Below, piece by piece: positions 24,557 through 31,184 of a stretch of 53,312 bases of DNA. Source of the DNA: Bradyrhizobium genosp. SA-3. GTDB lineage: Bacteria; Pseudomonadota; Alphaproteobacteria; Rhizobiales; Xanthobacteraceae. The notes beneath the pieces are model-generated. The model was not told the DNA's origin, searched no databases, and worked only from the letters and a program-made list of their open reading frames with translations. Where the stretch lies: contig NZ_PSRT01000055.1 of the NCBI RefSeq assembly GCF_004212635.1, positions 1 to 53,312 on the forward strand. Direction: 5' to 3'. The first letter of the stretch is position 1. Each line of letters starts with the position of its first letter. The position numbers were made by a program, and so were the translations under genes.

Positions 24557-26289
24557 GGCGCAACTTGCGACGTGACCTGGGGGCGAGCCAGGTGCCGTTC
24601 GAAAATTTCCTCGCTCTCGCCGAACGCGACGACCGCACCGTCTTCCATGATGGCGATCTTGTCCGTGGCTGCGAGGAGACCCATCCGGTGAGTGACGACG
24701 ACCAGGACGACATTTGCGCGCTTCATGCGCTCGATGGCATCCAGGAGCATTCGCTCGCCCCCGTAGTCGAGGCTGGCGTTCGGCTCGTCTAGAACAACGA
24801 GACGCGGACTGCCGAAAAAGGCCCGGGCCAAGCCGAGGCGCTGCCGATATCCGCGCGAAAATGATTTTTCACCGTGAACCACAGTGTCGTACCCGAGCGG
24901 CAGGCCCATGATGGCCTCATGGATTCCGACGAGCTTGGCCGCATCGACGACCTTCCGCCGATCTGCATCATCAAGCCGTGCGATGATGTCGTTTATGGTG
25001 TCGCCGAGTAGATTGATGTCCTGGGGGAGATATCCGAGACGGTGGCCGCTTCGTTGCTCGCGAAGCTGCGAGACGTCAGTATTGTCGAGGCGGACACCGC
25101 CATGCGTTGGCATCGACAACCCGGCGATCACTTGGCCAAGCAAGGACTTGCCAGACCCGGACGGACCGATGACGCCAAGACATTCTCCGGGCGCGAGGCT
25201 GAACGAGACATCTTTCAGCAGAAAATGGTTGGCTCCCGGTAGCTTTACGCCAACATTGTCAACGACGAGACCACTCCGCGCTTGTCGTAGCGAGATCTCT
25301 GTATCCTGCTGCTCGGTGGCGGGGAATGCGGCGAGAAGGGCGCCGAGCCGCTTACAGGCACTCACGGCCGTCACGAGTGATTTCCAGCCTGCGATGGCAC
25401 TCTCGACTGGCGCGAGCGCCCGGCTGAACATCAGCGTAGAGGCAAAGATGATCGCCGGACTTTTCCCGTGATCAAGGACGAGCCACGCGGCTGCTCCCAT
25501 GATCAGTACCTGCGACAGCGCGCGGGCCGGTTTGGTGGCCAGCATGACGATCTCGCCTCGCCGGAGTGCCTGATCGTGCTCTCTGCGGGCGTCCTGCGCG
25601 TCGTGGTAGATCGTTCGCGCTGAGCTATCGAACATTCCCATGGCGCGGATCATGTGGATGTTGCTGGCCGCAGCCTGAAGGCGGCCGTAGCTTCTGGACA
25701 GCGCGGCGTTGGATTTGAGCAGAACGTCCTCGGTCACCAGATCTCCGGCAACCGTGAGAGCGAACAGGAAGGCCACGCAGCAGGCGCCCACCACGCCAAG
25801 CAGGGGATGGATCAGAAAGAGGACCAGGAGGAACAGGGGCGCCCAGAGCGCGTCGAACAGCATCGGACATGCGCCTGACTCCACGAACTGGCGCAGGACC
25901 GTGAGATCTCGATATGCGTCCGACGCCCGAGTCCAATCGCTGCGAAGCGCGAATTCGAGGCTGGCCGAAAGCACGCAAGGGCGAAGCCGACCGTCGAGCC
26001 AGGAGCCAAGGCGGCCCAGGACGGCACGCCGCAATGCATCGAACACACCTCCGACCACGACCGTGATCGCGACAATGAGCGTGAGCAGAAGCAGTGTGTC
26101 GCCACTCCGGCTTGACAAAACCCTGTCGTAGATCTGAAGAAGGTAGATGGCGGGCGCAAACAGAAGCAAATTGTAGCTGCAACTGTATGCGAATACGAGA
26201 CCAACCGGTCCCGCACAGGACCAGAGGGCCGCGTGCAGCGGCGTCCGGATTGGCGGCAGGATGGGCAATCGAGTGGGCGGCACCAGCAT
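24553..26289 (-). CDS. Type I secretion ABC transporter (PrtD-like) with atypical signature motif
   Basis: ATG 26289 is used; a TTG at 26343 would add 18 residues. Membrane part (about 20-300): five to six helices, e.g. LLLFAPAIYLLQIYDRVL (PrtD-type N-terminus) and FLLVLFLIHPLLGVVG. ATPase part: Walker A GPSGSGKS, Q-loop LGYLPQD, Walker B RLVVLDEP, D-loop NASLDYG and H-loop VVVTHRMG. The signature, normally LSGGQ, reads FSRGYRQRLGLARAFF, so its second Gly and the Gln are lost. Function: exports proteins with C-terminal or other non-cleaved signals with HlyD and TolC. Probable cargos are the two repeat proteins upstream in the same operon. Confidence 0.9.
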   Translation of the reverse strand: MLVPPTRLPILPPIRTPLHAALWSCAGPVGLVFAYSCSYNLLLFAPAIYLLQIYDRVLSSRSGDTLLLLTLIVAITVVVGGVFDALRRAVLGRLGSWLDGRLRPCVLSASLEFALRSDWTRASDAYRDLTVLRQFVESGACPMLFDALWAPLFLLVLFLIHPLLGVVGACCVAFLFALTVAGDLVTEDVLLKSNAALSRSYGRLQAAASNIHMIRAMGMFDSSARTIYHDAQDARREHDQALRRGEIVMLATKPARALSQVLIMGAAAWLVLDHGKSPAIIFASTLMFSRALAPVESAIAGWKSLVTAVSACKRLGALLAAFPATEQQDTEISLRQARSGLVVDNVGVKLPGANHFLLKDVSFSLAPGECLGVIGPSGSGKSLLGQVIAGLSMPTHGGVRLDNTDVSQLREQRSGHRLGYLPQDINLLGDTINDIIARLDDADRRKVVDAAKLVGIHEAIMGLPLGYDTVVHGEKSFSRGYRQRLGLARAFFGSPRLVVLDEPNASLDYGGERMLLDAIERMKRANVVLVVVTHRMGLLAATDKIAIMEDGAVVAFGESEEIFERHLARPQVTSQVAP

Positions 26290-26382
26290 GATCGTCACCG
26301 CCTGAAATCGAGGTCCGGCGCACTTGCCCGACGGCCAATGCAATCTGGCAACGGCATGACGGGGGCATTGACGTGAAATCCA

Positions 26383-26408
26383 GGACCGGCGGCAGCGGCC
26401 GCCGGTCC
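26383..26408 (-). terminator. Strong stem-loop between cargo and transporter genes (attenuator or RNA-processing element)
   Basis: GGACCGGCGGC, four-base loop, GCCGCCGGTCC: a perfect 11-bp GC-rich stem, 22 bases after the stop of the small repeat protein and about 94 bases before the ABC start. No U-run follows on the minus strand, so it is a poor intrinsic terminator. A partial attenuator or 3'-end stabiliser would make cargo mRNA more abundant than transporter mRNA. Confidence 0.55.
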
Positions 26409-26430
26409 CGCCAGTCGGACGAGCCGCTGG

Positions 26431-26889
26431 TCAGAGCGTATCGAGATGGAAGCTCACTCCTCCACCCCACGCGAAGTTGCCGTCTCCGCCATCGCCGCCG
26501 ATGCCAGCCACGACTTCCTGGTGCTGGTCCACCACGAGCTTGTTAATCTGGGTGGCATCCGTATTGGCGTATACCTTGGAGGTATCGTGGCCGCTATAGG
26601 ACTTCTGGCTTCCGTTCGACTCGGCGTCTCCGCCATGGGCCTTGGAAAACCATGAGGCCTTGGTGTTTGCGCCCCCGGCGTCCCAATCCGCCGTCTGTTT
26701 GACGTGATCGCCGGTGTTCACATGCACATCGGCACCCTCGGCTTTGTTGGTTGGATCGAAGTTGAGAGTCGGCTTGCTGATGATGGCTCCCTTGAAAGTA
26801 CCGTCGCCGCCATTTCCGGCACTTTGACCACCGGTGTTGATCGATTTGAAGTCGATCGTATCCGTGATGTTGATTGCCTTTGGCATCAT
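26431..26889 (-). CDS. Small glycine-rich protein with one repeat module, probable type I secretion cargo
   Basis: The start is placed at the ATGATG of 26889/26886, behind GGAGGCCTCAA; the frame extends upstream without coding character. 152 residues, no N-terminal signal peptide, no Cys. It carries one copy of the module found four times in the neighbouring 468-residue protein, split by a charged insert: SAGNGGDGTFKGAIISKPTLNF near the start, and QINKLVVDQHQEVVAGIGGDGGDGNFAWGG near the end. The middle is rich in Asp, Asn, Ser, Lys and His. The C-terminus VSFHLDTL ends in small hydrophobic residues, as is common in type I cargos. No GGxGxDxUx nonapeptides of classical RTX type are seen. Cargo status is inferred from gene order (cargo-cargo-ABC-HlyD). 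Confidence 0.75.
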   Translation of the reverse strand: MMPKAINITDTIDFKSINTGGQSAGNGGDGTFKGAIISKPTLNFDPTNKAEGADVHVNTGDHVKQTADWDAGGANTKASWFSKAHGGDAESNGSQKSYSGHDTSKVYANTDATQINKLVVDQHQEVVAGIGGDGGDGNFAWGGGVSFHLDTL

Positions 26890-27140
26890 TTGAGGCCTCC
26901 GTCGTTCTGTTGGCTGTCGTGCAACATCCATCCCGATCAGGCGGACGCGCGCGGCAAGTCTGATCCGCCCGTGCGCGAGGGCGATAGATGTCAAAACGGA
27001 CACCATCCGGCTTGGTGGGCCTACGTACGAAAGTACGCCATTCGTCAGGAGAGGGCGCCTCTGCGCGCGGCATTGGATGCGAGGAGTGGCGGCTGCACGT
27101 GCCGCCATGCGATCGATCATGCGAGCGGTACGAAGTGTCG
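26890..27140. other. Gap between the two cargo genes, with a GAAA-loop hairpin
   Basis: 251 bases without a supported gene. At 27024-27037 CGTAC-GAAA-GTACG is a perfect five-base-pair stem around GAAA (TTTC on the minus strand). It lies about 135 bases upstream of the small cargo start and could be an operator (palindromic DNA) or an RNA element; either is speculative. Confidence 0.4.
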
Positions 27141-28547
27141 CTATGCCACCAGGTGAAGATCTGACAAGAGATGTGCGGCATCGTCAGCTAGCGCAAGATT
27201 GCCGTAGCCGCCGTCCCCGCCAACTCCGGCGATCTGAACCGCACTCTGGTCGATGTGCACGTTGTTGACCTGATCGGCCACGGCCGTCGAATGTGGACCT
27301 GCGATGGCTATGTTAATGGGCGCATAGATCGCGACGCTGACATCGATCAGACTGCCGGCAAAATAGCCGTGGCCGCCATTGCCTGCGCTGTTCGAGCCAG
27401 TCGCGATCGTGTCGGAGCCGCCCCACAGATTATGGGAGAGAAGGTTTGCGTGGCCGCCCGCTGCGGCGTTGTCGTTGCCGCCGTGTCCGCCAATGCCGGC
27501 GATCTGAACCGCGGATTGATCCACAGAAACATCATTTGTCTGGACCGCGTAAGCGCTGGAGCCATAGCCAGCGATCGCGATGTTGATCGGGTTGTACAGC
27601 ACGAACGAGGTATGGACGAGTTCCCCGTAAAACGCGCCTTCCCCGCCATTGCCGGCCTGGCTCCCGCCGGTTTGAATGTCCCAGGCGCTCACTGCGTTGC
27701 TTGATCCCCAGCTAGGGTCGAGCGTGAGGATGCTACCGCCGGCGGCCACATTGCCATGTCCGCCATTTCCGCCGACGCCCGCGATCTGCGTGACCGACTG
27801 ATCGATGTCGACCGTGTTCGATTGACTTGCATGAGCAGAGCCGCCCGAGCTCGCCAACGCAATGTTGATCGGATGATAGATCACCACAGGAGCGTCCACC
27901 AACGCACCGGAGAAATAGCCGCTGCCGCCGTTACCGGCACTGTTGTCGCCGCTGGCGATCACATTCGTCCCAGAGGAAGTACTGACGCTCCCTCCCGATG
28001 CAATGTTTTCACTGCCGCCATTTCCGCCGACGCCGGCGATCTGAAGGGCGGATTGATCGACGTTCAAATTGTTAGACTGGTTGGCCAGGGCGACCGAGCC
28101 GTATCCTGAACTCACCGAGATGTTGATCGGCTCATAGATCAGCAAAGACGCGTGAACGATGCCGCCGTAGAAGTAGCCGTCTCCGCCGTTCCCAGCCGTG
28201 TTCGTTCCGCTCTCGACCGTGGCGGCGCCCATCCCGAAATGGTCTGCGCCGGAAGCCGACTCGGTGGCCCAAGGATTCTGGCCCGCCGCAGTGTGGTGGC
28301 CGACGTGACCCACCGATGTAGTGAGATGTTCGAATTGAATTGGGCCAGAGTCATGGGGCAGGGCATGAGCGCTCGCGGGATGCGCTCCATGGCCCGCAAG
28401 CGGGCTTGGACCATGGACTTTGACGCCACTGTCGATCAGGTGCGGGGCACGCGGTGCCGGACCGGAGCCGTCGTCACCATCGTAGCCATGGTGGCGATGG
28501 AAGGCGTGATGCAGTCGGATTCCATCCGACAGTCGTGAAAAATCCAT
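27141..28547 (-). CDS. Glycine-rich four-repeat protein, probable type I secretion cargo or surface protein
   Basis: ATG 28547 (MDFSRLSDG) has GGAGG seven bases upstream; 468 residues. There is no signal peptide. The first 90 residues are rich in His, Gly, Asp and Pro (HHAFHRHHGYDGDDG). Residues about 118-455 are four tandem modules of 86-94 residues, each with AGNGGxGYF, a hydrophobic xIYxPINIAIA strand, a QxNxVxIDQSAxQIAG segment and a GVGGxGGxxNxAxGG turn. The end is LSDLHLVA. No Cys and few basic residues are visible. A beta-rich, perhaps solenoid, extracellular fold is likely. It heads the operon with the one-module protein, the ABC and HlyD genes. I do not recognise a named family; biofilm or adhesion function is inference. 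Confidence 0.8.
   Translation of the reverse strand: MDFSRLSDGIRLHHAFHRHHGYDGDDGSGPAPRAPHLIDSGVKVHGPSPLAGHGAHPASAHALPHDSGPIQFEHLTTSVGHVGHHTAAGQNPWATESASGADHFGMGAATVESGTNTAGNGGDGYFYGGIVHASLLIYEPINISVSSGYGSVALANQSNNLNVDQSALQIAGVGGNGGSENIASGGSVSTSSGTNVIASGDNSAGNGGSGYFSGALVDAPVVIYHPINIALASSGGSAHASQSNTVDIDQSVTQIAGVGGNGGHGNVAAGGSILTLDPSWGSSNAVSAWDIQTGGSQAGNGGEGAFYGELVHTSFVLYNPINIAIAGYGSSAYAVQTNDVSVDQSAVQIAGIGGHGGNDNAAAGGHANLLSHNLWGGSDTIATGSNSAGNGGHGYFAGSLIDVSVAIYAPINIAIAGPHSTAVADQVNNVHIDQSAVQIAGVGGDGGYGNLALADDAAHLLSDLHLVA
27186..28196 (-). repeat. Four tandem ~90-codon modules inside the large cargo gene
   Basis: Module anchors (AGNGG) begin at about 28196, 27938, 27656 and 27386, giving periods of 258, 282 and 270 bases. 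The motif PINI recurs at the same spacing (86, 94 and 90 codons). Protein similarity is high in the anchors but the codons differ, so the duplication is old and kept by selection at the protein level. Confidence 0.85.
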
Positions 28548-28854
28548 TGTAACCTCCCTCATTGCAATCGCTCCGCGCAATCGGAGGGGTTCTGCACTCC
28601 GAACGGAATGTCATCCTGGTAAGATCGAAAGCCCAGTCGTCAGTTCGGATATAGCGCTTCGGGTGGCAGCCGTTACATCGGCTACATCCGTTCGAGTGCG
28701 GCTACAGCCTTTGTAACTTTTGGACGGGCCAATGCCGGAACGTAAGACGTGGGGAAGGGCCGCTCTGCGTTGTTCGGCAGCATGAGCGCAGTTTCGACCA
28801 GACGCGCGATGTATTGCTGCATTGCTCCCTGTATGGATATCCGGAGGCGCCGTA
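28548..28854. other. Upstream region of the cargo/secretion operon
   Basis: 307 bases with no gene. It carries the direct repeats at 28670-28717 and, on the minus strand, a TATATC element near 28652 that could serve as a -10 box. The right half leads into the LysR fragment. Confidence 0.4.
28670..28717. promoter_or_regulatory. Clustered CGGCTACA direct repeats and GTTACA/TGTAAC dyad upstream of the cargo operon
   Basis: CGGCTACA occurs at 28679-28686 and again at 28699-28706, exactly 20 bases (two helical turns) apart; a variant CCGTTACA is at 28670-28677. Outer elements GTTACA (28672) and TGTAAC (28712) form a dyad. The cluster is 123-170 bases upstream of the cargo ATG. The spacing fits cooperative binding of a dimeric activator such as the LuxR-type protein encoded at 22286-23068. 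Confidence 0.45.
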
Positions 28855-29083
28855 TTGGATACGAAACCTTTGGAACCCTTCATCAAGGTCGTGGCTCTCG
28901 GTCGCATGACGAGCGCGGCGAAGGTGCTGCGAAGGTGCTGAATGTCGCGCAGCCGGCCCTGAGCCAGCACATTGCGAGCCTGGAGACCGATTTCAAGTGC
29001 AAGCTGCTCGACCGCAGCGCCAGCGGGTCAAGCCCACCGAGGCCGGACGAATTCTCTATCGCTATGCCAAGTCGAAGGCGGTT
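28855..29083 (+). pseudogene. LysR-family regulator fragment (DNA-binding domain), frameshifted
   Basis: Starts as TTG-DTKPLEPFIKVVALGRMTSAAKVL, the N-terminal helix of a LysR HTH, with the usual ATG replaced by TTG. A short duplication (AAGGTGCTGCG then AAGGTGCTG) shifts the frame, and the domain continues as VLNVAQPALSQHIASLETDF, KCKLLDRSASG. A second shift leads to VKPTEAGRILYRYAKSK. Nothing of the effector domain follows. Clearly non-functional. Confidence 0.8.
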
Positions 29084-29127
29084 GGTTATGGAGGGGTGAC
29101 GGAGATCGCAGCCGCAAGGAGGTTATC

Positions 29128-29623
29128 ATGGTGCACGTGATCAGGACATTCGTTCGGCCCGCTGCCGAGCTTGTCGAGCGCATCAGGCAGTTTCCTCGTC
29201 CACTCTGCACGAAGCGCAGGGGCGATCGGGCGCGCTGACCTCCCGCATCAAGCCGATCTATTCCGGGATGCGCGCTTGCGGGCCGGCGCTTACGGTGAGC
29301 TGCCATCCGGGCGACAACATGATGCTGATCACGGCGCGTTCGCGACGGTCTTGCGCTGCGCGACACTGGCTTCAACGCCTTCTCTTACGGCCTGTGCATG
29401 AAGGGTACGCCAAGGAGACGCTCGGCTACATCAATCAGCAGATCGTCATCGGCGCCATTGCCGTCCGTCCCGGCGACATCGTGAGCGCCGATAACGACGG
29501 TGTCGTCATCGTGCCCAAGGAGCGATCGCCGACGTCTGCGTCAAGTCGGGGGCTCGCGAGAAGGAAGCCGGCGTGATGGAGGCGCTCAAGGCCGGCGGGA
29601 ACATCTCACGTGACACCGGCTGA
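29128..29623 (+). pseudogene. RraA/HMG-aldolase-family fragment (4-carboxy-4-hydroxy-2-oxoadipate aldolase-like)
   Basis: A good start (AAGGAGGTTATC before ATG 29128) and MVHVIRTFVRPAAELVERIRQF match the N-terminus of LigK/GalC-type aldolases. The frame then slips to STLHEAQGRSGAL, TSRIKPIYSGMRACGPALTV and CHPGDNMMLITA. The central active-site region (GGxRD) is deleted, and a further frame carries GLCMKGTPKETLGYINQQIV, RPGDIVSADNDGVVIVPKE and a C-terminal helix ending at TGA 29623. At least three frame changes and a deletion of about 50 codons. Its original neighbour was probably the LysR gene. Confidence 0.8.
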
Positions 29624-29812
29624 ACGTTCTGCGCCTGTTGCTTACGCGAGGTGCTGACGTGCAGCAACGCGGATTGAACGACTGGACACCGCTGCACTAT
29701 GCCGTAGGCGCGGGATGATGGCGAGGTAGTCGAGCTTCTGCTGGCTCACGATGCGGATATCGATGCGCGAGCTCGAATTGATGATTGCACCACCCTAGTA
29801 CAACCGGCGAAA
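29624..29812 (+). pseudogene. Ankyrin-repeat gene fragment
   Basis: LLTRGADVQQRGLNDWTPLHYAVGAG is an ankyrin repeat (ADV...G...TPLHYAV), cut by TGA; a one-base shift continues DDGEVVELLLAHDADIDARA then DDCTTL, a second repeat. No start codon and no further repeats. Confidence 0.7.
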
Positions 29813-30362
29813 TCATGTGGCTGCAACGCAGCGATCAGGGCCTTCAGAGGGATCGCGCCTGAACCTGGTGGGCAGGTGTACCGCTTCGCGCCCCTGCACG
29901 GCGATCGTCCTTGCGAAATTGCTCCAGGCGTGCCGGCCTAGTGCTTTCCTCGCAGCGTCCCCTCGATTATGGGAGCCCCGACACATCGGCGTAGCACACA
30001 AATTAAATGCCGCCGCACGACAAGCGGCCTTTCTTCAATATTTCGATTATTATCCCTCGGACGGGCCCCGTATTATTCCGGAGAACGCTTCCGGCTCCCT
30101 ACTAACACTCTGACCGGAAGCGAGGGGGTTAGCTATCATATTTGTATCACGGGAGTTTCTCTCCATCTTGGGCGCGATCCAACGACAGCTCGCTTGGGAT
30201 AAATATTCAAATTGGTTAATTTAAGGACAAATATATTTTAAATGTTGACTGGGCTGGATATTTAATGGAGAGTTTATCGGTGGCGGCCGGGATTTAAAAG
30301 CCGCAGCCGCTGAAAGTTGCCGAGGTGTCTACAAATCCATGTTGAAAGAAGGGGTTTCTCCT
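29813..30362. other. Leader region of the Tad locus, with an AT-rich stretch
   Basis: No gene supported over 550 bases. From about 30185 to 30300 the DNA is strikingly AT-rich for this genome (AAATATTCAAATTGG, TTAATTTAAGGACAAATATA, TTTTAAATG), just upstream of flp. It is the likely promoter/regulatory region of the pilus operon, but no clear sigma-70 or sigma-54 element with correct spacing was found. Confidence 0.5.
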
Positions 30363-30572
30363 ATGTTGAAGTATTACGTCGAGACCAGGGAAGCGTTGAA
30401 GCGTCTGCGGACGGACCAGGATGGCGTGGTGTCGTTCGAGTACATCATCGTCGCGGTTTGTATCATCGGCGCAGTGTCGGCTGTGTTCGGTATTGGAGCT
30501 GGTGGTGCGATCGGGCAGTCGCTGACTGCCGGGATCGCCGCTATGACCGCCGCTTTCACCGCGGCAGTTTGA
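30363..30572 (+). CDS. flp: Flp/Fap type IVb pilin
   Basis: ATG 30363 (MLKYYVETREAL) follows AAGAAGGGG at good spacing; ATG 30339 is possible. 69 residues. A charged leader ends in DQDG, the prepilin cleavage site, followed by VVSFEYIIVAVCIIGAVSAVFGIG: the Flp motif with Glu at +5 and Tyr at +6 of the mature pilin and a hydrophobic helix. After cleavage by the CpaA/TadV peptidase it polymerises into adhesive Flp pili. Only one copy is present. First gene of the Tad locus. Confidence 0.93.
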   Translation: MLKYYVETREALKRLRTDQDGVVSFEYIIVAVCIIGAVSAVFGIGAGGAIGQSLTAGIAAMTAAFTAAV

Positions 30573-30676
30573 TACGGCCATCGGACGCCAGAGGGGGGCA
30601 TCGGGATGTGTCCCCCTCTTGAATGTACTCCTTCTATTTTTAGTGTGCCTTCCACCTCTTTGAGGCATGCATTTTC

Positions 30677-31183
30677 ATGAGCTGGGTTTCTTACATAGCC
30701 ACGATACTGGAAATCCTGTTGTTGCTGTATGTCGCAACGATTGATGTCGCGACGCGATTGATCCGCAATGAAATTTGTCTGGCGCTGGCGCTGCTCGGGA
30801 TCGCTGGCCAACTTGCCAGCCCGATGCAACTGATCGAATCCCTGATTGCCACGACGATCCTGTTCTTGCTGCTGTTCACGATTTACCAGCGCGGAGGGAT
30901 TGGCGGCGGCGACGTCAAGTTGCTGGCTGCTTTGTCGATTGGTCTGCCGCTGACAGGCGTGATTCAGTTGTTGACGATAACCTCGTTGGCCGGCGGCGTT
31001 CTTGCCCTGGTGCATCTGCTGATGCGCCTCCTGCCATATCCGAAGCTGGCGCCATTCGGATCGTCGCTCGCACGCCGCGTCTACGCGATCGAGCGGTGGC
31101 GCCACGTGCGACACGCTCCCTTACCTTACGGCGTAGCCATAGCATGCGGTGGCATCTGGGCCATCTTGAGCAAAGGAGTTTGA
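30677..31183 (+). CDS. cpaA: Prepilin peptidase CpaA/TadV
   Basis: A 168-residue A24-family membrane aspartic protease. Catalytic Asp residues: DVATRLIRNEICL (first Asp, in the D-x-x-x-R-x-I-x-N motif) and GIGGGDVKLLAALSIGL (second, GGGDVK). Four to five membrane helices. Cleaves the leader of Flp pilin and of TadE-like pseudopilins. The next gene begins one base after its stop, with AAGGAG inside its 3' end. Confidence 0.92.
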   Translation: MSWVSYIATILEILLLLYVATIDVATRLIRNEICLALALLGIAGQLASPMQLIESLIATTILFLLLFTIYQRGGIGGGDVKLLAALSIGLPLTGVIQLLTITSLAGGVLALVHLLMRLLPYPKLAPFGSSLARRVYAIERWRHVRHAPLPYGVAIACGGIWAILSKGV

Positions 31184-31184
31184 C

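Noticed and set aside
26098..26131. Short plus-strand frames over the ABC transporter
   Set aside because: They are antisense to Walker- and membrane-domain coding sequence and lack ribosome-binding sites.
27186..28196. CRISPR array or DNA-level tandem repeat
   Set aside because: The similarity is at protein level with differing codons and unequal spacing; there are no short identical repeats with unique spacers.
27141..28547. Classical RTX toxin or calcium-binding nonapeptide repeats
   Set aside because: The Gly-rich turns (GVGGNGG, AGNGGDG) lack the GGxGxDxUx periodicity of nine residues; the real period is about 90 residues.
30240..30270. TTGACT near 30245 as a -35 box for flp
   Set aside because: No acceptable -10 element lies 16-18 bases downstream, so a promoter cannot be supported there.
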